From: Patiria miniata
Lineage: Eukaryota; Echinodermata; Asteroidea; Valvatida; Asterinidae
Direction: 5' to 3'
Assembly (NCBI RefSeq): GCF_015706575.1
Contig: NW_024037058.1
Location: 17,629,547 to 17,693,546, forward strand
DNA length: 64,000 nt
Shown here: positions 1 to 14,479 of the stretch, piece by piece
Layout: every line of letters begins with the position of its first letter
Numbering within the stretch: the first letter of the stretch is position 1
Notes under the pieces: model-generated
Seen by the model: the letters and a program-made list of their open reading frames with translations, nothing else
Databases searched by the model: none
Told to the model about the DNA's origin: nothing
Translations under genes and position numbers: made by a program

Positions 1-331
1 ACCACTAAAAAGTGTGAAATGGTGCTTAGTCCAGTGGTATAGACTGCCGATTGTAAATCTAGAGGTTGCGGGTTCAATTCCAGGGGTGGGAATTTTAGAT
101 TTTAAAATTGTATTACTTTTAAGTCCAATTGAAACTTTAAAGTTAATTTTGTAACCACTAAATTGTGTGAAATTCTGCTTAGTCCAGTGGTATGGACTGC
201 TGATTCTAAATCTGGAGGTTGGGGGTTCAATCCCAGGCTGGGAATGTTAGATTTCAAAGTTTTATTATTTTTTAGGTCAATTGAAACTTTATATAGAATT
301 TCTTAACCACTAAAAAGTGTGAAATTTGCCT

Positions 332-3300
332 GGTTCAGTGGTATAGACTACTGATTCTTAATCTGGAGGTTGTGGGTTCAATCCCAGGCTGGGAATTTAA
401 ATAAAAAAAATTAAAGTTTTATTATTTTTTAGGTCAATTGAAACTTTATATTTAATTTCTTAACCTCTAAAAAGTGTGAAACGGTGCTTAGTCCAGTGGT
501 ATAAACTGCTGATTTTAAATCTGGAGGTTGCGGGTTCAATCCCAGGCTGGGAATTTTAGATTTCAAAATTTTATTATTTTTTAGGTCAATTGAAACTTTA
601 TATTGAATTTCTTAACCTCTAAAAAGTGTAAAATGGTGCTTAGTCCAGTGGTATAGACTGCTGATTTTAAATCTGGAGGTTGTGGGTTCAATCCCAGGCT
701 GGGAATTTTAGATTTCCAAATTTTATTATTTTTTAGGTCAATTGAAACTTTATTTTGAATTTCTTAACCTCTAAAAAGTGTGAAATGGTGCTAAGTCCAG
801 TGGTATAGACTGCTGATTCTAAATCTGGAGGTTGCGGGTTCAATCCCAGGCTGGGAATTTTAGATTTCAAAATTGTATTATTTTTTAGGTCAATGGAAAC
901 TTTATATTTAATTTCATAACCACTAAAAAGTGTAAAATGGTGCTTTGTCCAGTGGTACAGATTGCAGTCTCTAAATCTGGAGGTTGCAGGTTCAATTCCA
1001 GGCTGGGAATTTTAGATTTCAAAGTTTTATTATTTTTTAGGTCAATTGAAACTTTGAATTGAATTTCTTAACCACTAAAAAGTGTGAAATGGTGCTTAGT
1101 CCAGTGGTATAAACTGCTGATTCTCAATCTGGAGGTTGCGGGTTCAATCCCTGGCTGGGAATTTTAGATTTCAAAATTTTATTATTTTTTAGGTCAATTG
1201 AAACTTTATATTGAATTTCTTAACCTCTAAAAACTGTGAAATGGTGCTTAGTCCAGTGGTATAAACTGCTGATTCTAAATCTGGAGGTTGCGGGTTCAAT
1301 CCCAGACTGGGAATTTTAAAAAAAAAATTCAAAGTTTTATTATTTTTTAGGTCAATTGAAACTTTATATTGAATTTCTTAACCTCTAAAAAGTGTGAAAC
1401 GGTGCTTAGTCCAGTGGTATAAACTGCTGATTCTAAATCTGGAGGTTGCGGGTTCAATCCCAGGCTGGGAATTTTAGATTTCAAAATTTTATTATTTTTT
1501 AGGTCAATGAAACTTTATATTGAATTTCTTAACCTCTAGAAAGTGTGAAATGGTGCTTAGTCCAGTGGTATAAACTGCTGATTCTAAATATGGAGGTTGC
1601 GGGTTCAATCCCAGGCTGGGAATTATAGATTTCAAAATTTTATTATTTTTTAGGTCAATTGAAACTTTATATTGAATTTCTTAACCTCTAAAAAGTGTGA
1701 AACGGTGCTTAGTCCAGTGGTATAAACTGCTGATTCTAAATCTGGAGGTTGCGGGTTCAATCCCAGGCTGGGAATTTTAGATTTCAAAATTTTATTATTT
1801 TTTAGGTCAATGAAACTTTATATTGAATTTCTTAACCTCTAAAAAGTGTGAAATGGTGCTTAGTCCAGTGGTATAAACTGCTGATTCTAAATATGGAGGT
1901 TGCGGGTTCAATCCCAGGCTGGGAATTATAGATTTCAAAATTGTATTATTTTTTAGGTCAATTGAAACTTTATATTTAATTTCATAACCACTAAAAAGTG
2001 TAAAATGGTGCTTTGTCCAGTGGTACAGACTGCAGTCTCTAAATCTGGAGGTTGCCGGTTCAATTCCAGGCTGGGAATTTTAGATTTCAAAGTTTTATTA
2101 TTTTTTAGGTCAATTGAAACTTTATATTGAATTTCTTAACCACTAAAAAGTGTGAAATGGTGCTTAGTCCAGTGGTATAAACTGCTGATTCTAAATCTGG
2201 AGGTTGCGGGTTCAATCCCAGGCTGGGAATTTTAGATTTCAAAGTTTTATTATTTTTTAAGTCAATTGAAACTTTATATTGAATTTCTTAACCACTAAAA
2301 AGTGTGAAATGGTCCTTAGTCCAGTGGTATAGACTGCTGATTCTAAATCTGGAGGTTGTGGGTTCAATTCCAGGCTGGGAATTTTAGATTTCAAAGTTTT
2401 ATTATTTTTTAGGTCAATTCAAACTTTATATTGAATTTCTTAACCACTAAAAAAACTGTGAAATGGTGCTTAGTCCAGTGGTATAAACTGCTGATTCTAA
2501 ATCTGGAGGTTGCGGGTTCAATCCCAGGCTGGGAATTTTAGATTTCAAAATTGTATTATTTTTTAGGTCAATGGAAACTTTATATTTAATTTCATAACCA
2601 CTAAAAAGTGTAAAATGGTGCTTTGTCCAGTGGTACAGATTGCAGTCTCTAAATCTGGAGGTTGCGGGTTCAATTCCAGGCTGGGAATTTTAGATTTCAA
2701 AATTTTATTATTTTTTAGGTCAATTGAAACTTTATATTTAATTTCTTAACCTCTAAAAACTGTGAAATGGTGCTTAGTCCAGTGGTATAAACTGCTGATT
2801 CTAAATCTGGAGGTTGCGGGTTCAATCCCAGACTGGGAATTTAAAAAAAAAAATTCAAAGTTTTATTATTTTTTAGGTCAATTGAAACTTTATATTGAAT
2901 TTCTTAACCTCTAAAAAGTGTGAAACGGTGCTTAGTCCAGTGGTATAAACTGCTGATTCTAAATCTGGAGGTTGCGGGTTCAATCCCAGGCTGGGAATTT
3001 TAGATTTCAAAATTTTATTATTTTTTAGGTCAATGAAACTTTATATTGAATTTCTTAACCTCTAAAAAGTGTGAAATGGTGCTTAGTCCAGTGGTATAAA
3101 CTGCTGATTCTAAATATGGAGGTTGCGGGTTCAATCCCAGGCTGGGAATTATAGATTTCAAAATTTTATTATTTTTTAGGTCAATTGAAACTTTATATTT
3201 AATTTCATAACCACTAAAAAGTGTAAAATGGTGCTTTGTCCAGTGGTACAGACTGCAGTCTCTAAATCTGGAGGTTGCGGGTTCAATTCCAGGCTGGGAA

Positions 3301-6300
3301 TTTTAGATTTCAAAGTTTTATTATTTTTTAGGTCAATTGAAACTTTATATTGAATTTCTTAACCACTAAAAAGTGTGAAATGGTGCTTAGTCCAGTGGTA
3401 TAAACTGCTGATTCTAAATCTGGAGGTTGCGGGTTCAATCCCAGGCTGGGAATTTTAGATTTCAAAGTTTTATTATTTTTAAGTCAATTGAAACTTTATA
3501 TTGAATTTCTTAACCTCTAAAAAGTGTGAAATGGTGCTTAGTCCAGTGGTATAAACTGCTGATTCTAAATCTGGAGGTTGTGGGTTCAATTCCAGGCTGG
3601 GAATTTTAGATTTCAAAGTTTTATTATTTTTTAGGTCAATTGAAACTTTATATTGAATTTCTTAACCACTAAAAAAACTGTGAAATGGTGCTTAGTCCAG
3701 TGGTATAAACTGCTGATTCTAAATCTGGAGGTTGCGGGTTCAATCCCAGGCTGGGAATTTTAGATTTCAAAATTGTATTATTTTTTAGGTCAATGGAAAC
3801 TTTATATTTAATTTCATAACCACTAAAAAGTGTAAAATCGTGCTTTGTCCAGTGGTACAGATTGCAGTCTCTAAATCTGGAGGTTGCGGGTTCAATTCCA
3901 GGCTGGGAATTTTAGATTTCAAAGTTTTATTATTTTTTAGGTCAATTGAAACTTTATATTGAATTTCTTAACCACTAAAAAGTGTGAAATGGTGCTTAGT
4001 CCAGTGGTATAAACTGCTGATTCTAAATCTGGAGGTTGCGGGTTCAATCCCAGACTGGGAATTTTAGATTTCAAAATTTTATTATTTTTTAGGTCAATTG
4101 AAACTTTATATTGAATTTCTTAACCTCTAAAAAGTGTGAAATGGTGCTTAGTCCAGTGGTATAAACTGCTGATTCTAAATCTGGAGGTTGTGGGTTCAAT
4201 TCCAGGCTGGGAATTTTAGATTTCAAAGTTTTATTATTTTTTAGGTCAATTGAAACTTTATATTTAATTTCTTAACCCCTAAAAAGCGTGAAATTTGCCT
4301 GGTTCAGTGGTATAGACTACTGATTCTTAATCTGGAGGTTGAGGGTTCAATCCCAGGCTGGGAATTTTTAAAAAAAATTCAAAGTTTTATCATTTTTTAG
4401 GTCAATTGAAACTTTGTATTGAATTTCTTAACCTCTAAAAAGTGTGAAACGGTGCTTAGTCCAGTGGTATTAACTGCTGATTCTAAATCTGGAGGTTGCG
4501 GGTTCAATCCCAGGCTGGGAATTTTAGATTTCAAAATTTTATTATTTTTTAGGTCAATTGAAACTTTATATTGAATTTCTTAACCTCTAAAAAGTGTAAA
4601 ATGGTGCTTAGTCCAGTGGTATAGACTGCTGATTTTAAATCTGGAGGTTGTGGGTTCAATCCCAGGCTGGGAATTTTAGATTTCCAAATTTTATTATTTT
4701 TTAGGTCAATTGAAACTTTATTTTGAATTTCTTAACCTCTAAAAAGTGTGAAATGGTGCTAAGTCCAGTGGTATAGACTGCTGATTCTAAATCTGGAGGT
4801 TGCGGGTTCAATCCCAGGCTGGGAATTTTAGATTTCAAAATTGTATTATTTTTTAGGTCAATGGAAACTTTATATTTAATTTCATAACCACTAAAAAGTG
4901 TAAAATGGTGCTTTGTCCAGTGGTACAGATTGCAGTCTCTAAATCTGGAGGTTGCAGGTTCAATTCCAGGCTGGGAATTTTAGATTTCAAAGTTTTATTA
5001 TTTTTTAGGTCAATTGAAACTTTGAATTGAATTTCTTAACCACTAAAAAGTGTGAAATGGTGCTTAGTCCAGTGGTATAAACTGCTGATTCTCAATCTGG
5101 AGGTTGCGGGTTCAATCCCTGGCTGGGAATTTTAGATTTCAAAATTTTATTATTTTTTAGGTCAATTGAAACTTTATATTGAATTTCTTAACCTCTAAAA
5201 ACTGTGAAATGGTGCTTAGTCCAGTGGTATAAACTGCTGATTCTAAATCTGGAGGTTGCGGGTTCAATCCCAGACTGGGAATTTTAAAAAAAAATTCAAA
5301 GTTTTATTATTTTTTAGGTCAATTGAAACTTTATATTGAATTTCTTAACCTCTTAAAAGTGTGAAACGGTGCTTAGTCCAGTGGTATAAACTGCTGATTC
5401 TAAATCTGGAGGTTGCGGGTTCAATCCCAGGCTGGGAATTTTAGATTTCAAAATTTTATTATTTTTTAGGTCAATGAAACTTTATATTGAATTTCTTAAC
5501 CTCTAGAAAGTGTGAAATGGTGCTTAGTCCAGTGGTATAAACTGCTGATTCTAAATATGGAGGTTGCGGGTTCAATCCCAGGCTGGGAATTATAGATTTC
5601 AAAATTTTATTATTTTTTAGGTCAATTGAAACTTTATATTGAATTTCTTAACCTCTAAAAAGTGTGAAACGGTGCTTAGTCCAGTGGTATAAACTGCTGA
5701 TTCTAAATCTGGAGGTTGCGGGTTCAATCCCAGGCTGGGAATTTTAGATTTCAAAATTTTATTATTTTTTAGGTCAATGAAACTTTATATTGAATTTCTT
5801 AACCTCTAAAAAGTGTGAAATGGTGCTTAGTCCAGTGGTATAAACTGCTGATTCTAAATATGGAGGTTGCGGGTTCAATCCCAGGCTGGGAATTATAGAT
5901 TTCAAAATTGTATTATTTTTTAGGTCAATTGAAACTTTATATTTAATTTCATAACCACTAAAAAGTGTAAAATGGTGCTTTGTCCAGTGGTACAGACTGC
6001 AGTCTCTAAATCTGGAGGTTGCCGGTTCAATTCCAGGCTGGGAATTTTAGATTTCAAAGTTTTATTATTTTTTAGGTCAATTGAAACTTTATATTGAATT
6101 TCTTAACCACTAAAAAGTGTGAAATGGTGCTTAGTCCAGTGGTATAAACTGCTGATTCTAAATCTGGAGGTTGCGGGTTCAATCCCAGGCTGGGAATTTT
6201 AGATTTCAAAGTTTTATTATTTTTTAAGTCAATTGAAACTTTATATTGAATTTCTTAACCACTAAAAAGTGTGAAATGGTCCTTAGTCCAGTGGTATAGA

Positions 6301-8268
6301 CTGCTGATTCTAAATCTGGAGGTTGTGGGTTCAATTCCAGGCTGGGAATTTTAGATTTCAAAGTTTTATTATTTTTTAGGTCAATTCAAACTTTATATTG
6401 AATTTCTTAACCACTAAAAAAACTGTGAAATGGTGCTTAGTCCAGTGGTATAAACTGCTGATTCTAAATCTGGAGGTTGCGGGTTCAATCCCAGGCTGGG
6501 AATTTTAGATTTCAAAATTGTATTATTTTTTAGGTCAATGGAAACTTTATATTTAATTTCATAACCACTAAAAAGTGTAAAATGGTGCTTTGTCCAGTGG
6601 TACAGATTGCAGTCTCTAAATCTGGAGGTTGCGGGTTCAATTCCAGGCTGGGAATTTTAGATTTCAAAATTTTATTATTTTTTAGGTCAATTGAAACTTT
6701 ATATTGAATTTCTTAACCTCTAAAAACTGTGAAATGGTGCTTAGTCCAGTGGTATAAACTGCTGATTCTAAATCTGGAGGTTGCGGGTTCAATCCCAGAC
6801 TGGGAATTTAAAAAAAAAAATTCAAAGTTTTATTATTTTTTAGGTCAATTGAAACTTTATATTGAATTTCTTAACCTCTAAAAAGTGTGAAACGGTGCTT
6901 AGTCCAGTGGTATAAACTGCTGATTCTAAATCTGGAGGTTGCGGGTTCAATCCCAGGCTGGGAATTTTAGATTTCAAAATTTTATTATTTTTTAGGTCAA
7001 TGAAACTTTATATTGAATTTCTTAACCTCTAAAAAGTGTGAAATGGTGCTTAGTCCAGTGGTATAAACTGCTGATTCTAAATATGGAGGTTGCGGGTTCA
7101 ATCCCAGGCTGGGAATTATAGATTTCAAAATTTTATTATTTTTTAGGTCAATTGAAACTTTATATTTAATTTCATAACCACTAAAAAGTGTAAAATGGTG
7201 CTTTGTCCAGTGGTACAGACTGCAGTCTCTAAATCTGGAGGTTGCGGGTTCAATTCCAGGCTGGGAATTTTAGATTTCAAAGTTTTATTATTTTTTAGGT
7301 CAATTGAAACTTTATATTGAATTTCTTAACCACTAAAAAGTGTGAAATGGTGCTTAGTCCAGTGGTATAAACTGCTGATTCTAAATCTGGAGGTTGCGGG
7401 TTCAATCCCAGGCTGGGAATTTTAGATTTCAAAGTTTTATTATTTTTTAAGTCAATTGAAACTTTATATTGAATTTCTTAACCTCTAAAAAGTGTGAAAT
7501 GGTGCTTAGTCCAGTGGTATAAACTGCTGATTCTAAATCTGGAGGTTGTGGGTTCAATTCCAGGCTGGGAATTTTAGATTTCAAAGTTTTATTATTTTTT
7601 AGGTCAATTGAAACTTTATATTGAATTTCTTAACCACTAAAAAACTGTGAAATGGTGCTTAGTCCAGTGGTATAAACTGCTGATTCTAAATCTGGAGGTT
7701 GCGGGTTCAATCCCAGGCTGGGAATTTTAGATTTCAAAATTGTATTATTTTTTAGGTCAATGGAAACTTTATATTTAATTTCATAACCACTAAAAAGTGT
7801 AAAATCGTGCTTTGTCCAGTGGTACAGATTGCAGTCTCTAAATCTGGAGGTTGTGGGTTCAATTCCAGGCTGGGAATTTTAGATTTCAAAGTTTTATTAT
7901 TTTTTAGGTCAATTGAAACTTTATATTGAATTTCTTAACCACTAAAAAGTGTGAAATGGTGCTTAGTCCAGTGGTATAAACTGCTGATTCTAAATCTGGA
8001 GGTTGCGGGTTCAATCCCAGACTGGGAATTTTAGATTTCAAAATTTTATTATTTTTTAGGTCAATTGAAACTTTATATTGAATTTCTTAACCTCTAAAAA
8101 GTGTGAAATGGTGCTTAGTCCAGTGGTATAAACTGCTGATTCTAAATGTGGAGGTTGTGGGTTCAATTCCAGGCTGGGAATTTTAGATTTCAAAGTTTTA
8201 TTATTTTTTAGGTCAATTGAAACTTTATATTTAATTTCTTAACCCCTAAAAAGTGTGAAATTTGCCTG
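332..8268 (+). repeat. Higher-order repeat, two copies of a 26-monomer unit (~3,968 bp)
   Basis: The rare monomer type containing 'tggttcagtggtatagacta' has its ggttcagtgg at 332, 4301 and 8268, steps of 3,969 and 3,967 bp. Neighbouring variant monomers keep the same order: a gtaaaatggtgcttag monomer at 643 recurs at 4611, a step of 3,968. The two blocks are nearly identical over most of their length, and the match breaks at about 8,500. The period equals 26 monomers, so large units have been duplicated recently compared with the divergence between single monomers. Confidence 0.88.
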
Positions 8269-8559
8269 GTTCAGTGGTATAGACTACTGATTCTTAATCT
8301 GGAGGTTGAGGGTTCAATCCCAGGCTGGGAATTTTTAAAAAAATTCAAAGTTTTATCATTTTTTAGGTCAATTGAAACTTTGTATTGAATTTCTTAACCT
8401 CTAAAAAGTGTGAAACGGTGCTTAGTCCAGTGGTATTAACTGCTGATTCTAAATCTGGAGGTTGCGGGTTCAATCCCAGGCTGGGAATTTTAGATTTCAA
8501 AATTTTATTATTTTTTAGGTCAATGAAACTTTATATTGAATTTCTTAACCTCTAAACAG

Positions 8560-11500
8560 TGTGAAACGGTGCTTTGTCCAGTGGTATAAACTGCTGATTC
8601 TAAATCTGGAGGTTGTGGGTTCAATCCCAGGCTGGGAATTATAGATTTCAAAATTTTATTATTTTTTAGGTCAATTGAAACTTTATATTTAATTTCATAA
8701 CCACTAAAAAGTGTAAAATGGTGCTTTGTCCAGTGGTACAGACTGCAGTCTCTAAATCTGGAGGTTGCGGGTTCAATTCCAGGCTGGGAATTTTAGATTT
8801 CAAAGGTTTATTATTTTTTAGGTCAATCGAAACTTTATATTGAATTTCTTAACCACTAAAAAGTGTGAAATGGTGCTTAGTCCAGTGGTATAAACTGCTG
8901 ATTCTAAATCTGGAGGTTGCGGGTTCAATCCCAGGCTGGGAATTTTAGATTTCAAAGTTTTATTATTTTTTAAGTCAATTGAAACTTTATATTGAATTTC
9001 TTAACCACTAAAAAGTGTGAAATGGTGCTTAGTCCAGTGGTATAAACTGCTGATTCTAAATATGGAGGTTGCGGGTTCAATCCCAGGCTGGGAATTATAG
9101 ATTTCAAAATTTTATTATTTTTTAGGTCAATTGAAACTTTATATTTAATTTCATAACCACTAAAAAGTGTAAAATGGTGCTTTGTCCAGTGGTACAGACT
9201 GCAGTCTCTAAATCTGGAGGTTGCGGGTTCAATCCCAGGCTGGGAATTTTAGATTTCAAAATTTTATTATTTTTTAGGTCAATGAAACTTTATATTGAAT
9301 TTCTTAACCTCTAAAAAGTGTGAAATGGTGCTTAGTCCAGTGGTATAAACTGCTGATTCTAAATATGGAGGTTGCGGGTTCAATCCCAGGCTGGGAATTA
9401 TAGATTTCAAAATTGTATTATTTTTTAGGTCAATTGAAACTTTATATTTAATTTCATAACCACTAAAAAGTGTAAAATGGTGCTTTGTCCAGTGGTACAG
9501 ACTGCAGTCTCTAAATCTGGAGGTTGCCGGTTCAATTCCAGGCTGGGAATTTTAGATTTCAAAGTTTTATTATTTTTTAGGTCAATTGAAACTTTATATT
9601 GAATTTCTTAACCACTAAAAAGTGTGAAATGGTGCTTAGTCCAGTGGTATAAACTGCTGATTCTAAATCTGGAGGTTGCGGGTTCAATCCCAGGCTGGGA
9701 ATTTTAGATTTCAAAGTTTTATTATTTTTTAAGTCAATTGAAACTTTATATTGAATTTCTTAACCACTAAAAAGTGTGAAATGGTCCTTAGTCCAGTGGT
9801 ATAGACTGCTGATTCTAAATCTGGAGGTTGTGGGTTCAATTCCAGGCTGGGAATTTTAGATTTCAAAATTTTATTATTTTTTAGGTCAATGAAACTTTAT
9901 ATTGAATTTCTTAACCTCTAAACAGTGTGAAACGGTGCTTTGTCCAGTGGTATAAACTGCTGATTCTAAATCTGGAGGTTGTGGGTTCAATCCCAGGCTG
10001 GGAATTATAGATTTCAAAATTTTATTATTTTTTAGGTCAATTGAAACTTTATATTGAATTTCTTAACCACTAAAAAGTGTGAAATGGTGCTTAGTCCAGT
10101 GGTATAAACTGCTGATTCTAAATCTGGAGGTTGCGGGTTCAATCCCAGGCTGGGAATTTTAGATTTCAAAGTTTTATTATTTTTTAAGTCAATTGAAACT
10201 TTATATTGAATTTCTTAACCTCTAAACAGTGTGAAACGGTGCTTTGTCCAGTGGTATAAACTGCTGATTCTAAATCTGGAGGTTGTGGGTTCAATCCCAG
10301 GCTGGGAATTATAGATTTCAAAATTTTATTATTTTTTAGGTCAATTGAAACTTTATATTTAATTTCATAACCACTAAAAAGTGTAAAATGGTGCTTTGTC
10401 CAGTGGTACAGACTGCAGTCTCTAAATCTGGAGGTTGCGGGTTCAATTCCAGGCTGGGAATTTTAGATTTCAAAGTTTATTATTTTTTAGGTCAATCGAA
10501 ACTTTATATTGAATTTCTTAACCACTAAAAAGTGTGAAATGGTGCTTAGTCCAGTGGTATAAACTGCTGATTCTAAATCTGGAGGTTGCGGGTTCAATCC
10601 CAGGCTGGGAATTTTAGATTTCAAAGTTTTATTATTTTTTAAGTCAATTGAAACTTTATATTGAATTTCTTAACCACTAAAAAGTGTGAAATGGTGCTTA
10701 GTCCAGTGGTATAAACTGCTGATTCTAAATATGGAGGTTGCGGGTTCAATCCCAGGCTGGGAATTATAGATTTCAAAATTTTATTATTTTTTAGGTCAAT
10801 TGAAACTTTATATTTAATTTCATAACCACTAAAAAGTGTAAAATGGTGCTTTGTCCAGTGGTACAGACTGCAGTCTCTAAATCTGGAGGTTGCCGGTTCA
10901 ATCCCAGGCTGGGAATTTTAGATTTCAAAATTTTATTATTTTTTAGGTCAATGAAACTTTATATTGAATTTCTTAACCTCTAAAAAGTGTGAAATGGTGC
11001 TTAGTCCAGTGGTATAAACTGCTGATTCTAAATATGGAGGTTGCGGGTTCAATCCCAGGCTGGGAATTATAGATTTCAAAATTGTATTATTTTTTAGGTC
11101 AATTGAAACTTTATATTTAATTTCATAACCACTAAAAAGTGTAAAATGGTGCTTTGTCCAGTGGTACAGACTGCAGTCTCTAAATCTGGAGGTTGCCGGT
11201 TCAATTCCAGGCTGGGAATTTTAGATTTCAAAGTTTTATTATTTTTTAGGTCAATTGAAACTTTATATTGAATTTCTTAACCACTAAAAAGTGTGAAATG
11301 GTGCTTAGTCCAGTGGTATAAACTGCTGATTCTAAATCTGGAGGTTGCGGGTTCAATCCCAGGCTGGGAATTTTAGATTTCAAAGTTTTATTATTTTTTA
11401 AGTCAATTGAAACTTTATATTGAATTTCTTAACCACTAAAAAGTGTGAAATGGTCCTTAGTCCAGTGGTATAGACTGCTGATTCTAAATCTGGAGGTTGT

Positions 11501-11900
11501 GGGTTCAATTCCAGGCTGGGAATTTTAGATTTCAAAGTTTTATTATTTTTTAGGTCAATGGAAACTTTATATTTAATTTCATAACCACTAAAAAGTGTAA
11601 AATGGTGCTTTGTCCAGTGGTACAGACTGCAGTCTCTAAATCTGGAGGTTGCGGGTTCAATTCCAGGCTGGGAATTTTAGATTTCAAAGGTTTATTATTT
11701 TTTAGGTCAATCGAAACTTTATATTGAATTTCTTAACCACTAAAAAGTGTGAAATGGTGCTTAGTCCAGTGGTATAAACTGCTGATTCTAAATCTGGAGG
11801 TTGCGGGTTCAATCCCAGGCTGGGAATTTTAGATTTCAAAGTTTTATTATTTTTTAAGTCAATTGAAACTTTATATTGAATTTCTTAACCACTAAAAAGT
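8560..11900 (+). repeat. Tandem duplication of an ~11-monomer (~1.67 kb) satellite block
   Basis: The series of variant monomers starting at about 8,711 is repeated starting at about 10,381, an offset of 1,670 bp or 11 monomers. Shared private variants include the aaacagtgtgaaacggtgctttgt monomer and the caatcgaaactt spacer. This is a second, independent higher-order duplication inside the array, by my reading of the variants. Confidence 0.65.
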
Positions 11901-14479
11901 GTGAAATGGTGCTTAGTCCAGTGGTATAAACTGCTGATTCTAAATCTGGAGGTTGTGGGTTCAATTCCAGGCTGGGAATTTTAGATTTCAAAGTTTTATT
12001 ATTTTTTAGGTCAATTGAAACTTTATATTGAATTTCTTAACCACTAAAAAGTGTGAAATGGTGCTTAGTCCAGTGGTATAAACTGCTGATTCTAAATCTG
12101 GAGGTTGTGGGTTCAATCCCAGGCTGGGAATTTTAGATTTCAAAGTTTTATTATTTTTTGGTCAATTCAAACTTTATATTGAATTTCTTAAACTCTAAAA
12201 AAGTGTGAAACGGTGCTTAGTCCAGTAGTATAAACTGCTGATTTTAAATCTGGAGGTTGCCGGTTCAATCCCAGGCTGGGAATTTTAGATTTCAACAATT
12301 TTTTAATTGTTTAGGTCAATTGAAACTTTATATTGAATTTCTTAACCACTAAAAAGTGTGAAATGGTGCTTAGTCCAGTGGTATAAACTGCTGATTCTAA
12401 ATCTGGAGGTTGTGGGTTCAATCCCAGCCTGGGAATTTTAGATTTTAAAATTTTATTATTTTTTAGGTCAATTGAAACTTTATATTGAATTTCTTAACCT
12501 CTAAAAAGTGTGAAATGGTCCTTAGTCCAGTGGTATAAACTGCTGATTCTAAATCTGGAGGTTGCGGGTTCAATCCCAGGCTGGGAATTTTAGATTTCAA
12601 AATTTTATTATTTTTTAGGTCAATGAAACTTTATATTGAATTTCTTAACCTCTAAACAGTGTGAAACGGTGCTTTGTCCAGTGGTATAAACTGCTGATTC
12701 TAAATCTGGAGGTTGCGGGTTCAATCCCAGGCTGGGAATTATAGATTTCAAAATTTTATTATTTTTTAGGTCAATTGAAACTTTATATTTAATTTCATAA
12801 CCACTAAAAAGTGTAAAATGGTGCTTTGTCCAGTGGTACAGACTGCAGTCTCTAAATCTGGAGGTTGCGGGTTCAATTCCAGGCTGGGAATTTTAGATTT
12901 CAAAGGTTTATTATTTTTTAGGTCAATCGAAACTTTATATTGAATTTCTTAACCACTAAAAAGTGTGAAATGGTGCTTAGTCCAGTGGTATAAACTGCTG
13001 ATTCTAAATCTGGAGGTTGCGGGTTCAATTCCAGGCTGGGAATTTTAGATTTCAAAGTTTTATTATTTTTTAAGTCAATTGAAACTTTATATTGAATTTC
13101 TTAACCACTAAAAAGTGTGAAATGGTGCTTAGTCCAGTGGTATAAACTGCTGATTCTAAATCTGGAGGTTGTGGGTTCAATTCCAGGCTGGGAATTTTAG
13201 ATTTCAAAGTTTTATTATTTTTTAGGTCAATTGAAACTTTATATTGAATTTCTTAACCACTAAAAAGTGTGAAATGGTGCTTAGTCCAGTGGTATAAACT
13301 GCTGATTCTAAATCTGGAGGTTGTGGGTTCAATCCCAGGCTGGGAATTTTAGATTTCAAAGTTTTATAATTTTTTGGGTCAATTCAAACTTTATATTGAA
13401 TTTCTTAACCTCTAAAAAAGTGTGAAACGGTGCTTAGTCCAGTGGTATCAACTGCTGATTTTAAATCTGGAGGTTGCCGGTTCAATTCCAGGCTGGGAAT
13501 TTTAGATTTCAAAGTTTTATTATTTTTTAAGTCAATTGAAACTTTATATTGAATTTCTTAACCACTAAAAAGTGTGAAATGGTGCTTAGTCCAGTGGTAT
13601 AAACTGCTGATTCTAAATCTGGAGGTTGTGGGTTCAATTCCAGGCTGGGAATTTTAGATTTCAAAGTTTTATCATTTTTTAGGTCAATTGAAACTTTATA
13701 TTGAATTTCTTAACCACAAAAAAGTGTGAAATGGTGCTTAGTCCAGTGGTATAAACTGCTGATTCTAAATCTGGAGGTTGTGGGTTCAATCCCAGGCTGG
13801 GAATTTTAGATTTTAAAATTTTATTATTTTTTAGGTCAATTGAAACTTTATATTGAATTTCTTAACCTCTAAAAAGTGTGAAATGGTCCTTAGTCCAGTG
13901 GTATAGACTGCTGATTCTAAATCTGGAGGTTGCGGGTTCAATTCCAGGCTGGGAATTTTAGATTTCAAAGTTTTATTATTTTTTAGGTCAATTGAAACTT
14001 TATATTGAATTTCTTAACCACTAAAAAAGTGTGAAATGGTGCTTAGTCCAGTGGTATAAACTGCTGATTCTAAATCTGGAGGTTGCGGGTTCAATCCCAG
14101 GCTGGGAATTTTAGATTTCAAAGTTTTATTATTTTTTAGGTCAAGTGAAACTTTATATTTAATTTCATAACCACTAAAAAGTGTGAAATGGTGCTTTGTC
14201 CAGTGGTATGGACTGCAGTCTCTAAATCTGGAGGTTGCGGGTTCAATCCCAGGCTCGGAATTTTAGATTTTAAAATTTTATTATTTTTTAGGTCAATTGA
14301 AACTTTATATTGAATTTCTTAACCTCTAAAAAGTGTGAAATGGTGCTTAGTCCAGTGGTATAGACTGCTGATTCTAAATCTGGAGGTTGCAGGTTCAATC
14401 CCAGGCTGGGAATTTTAGATTTCAAAGTTTTATTATTTTTTGGGTCAATTCATACTTTATATTGAATTTCTTAACCCCT

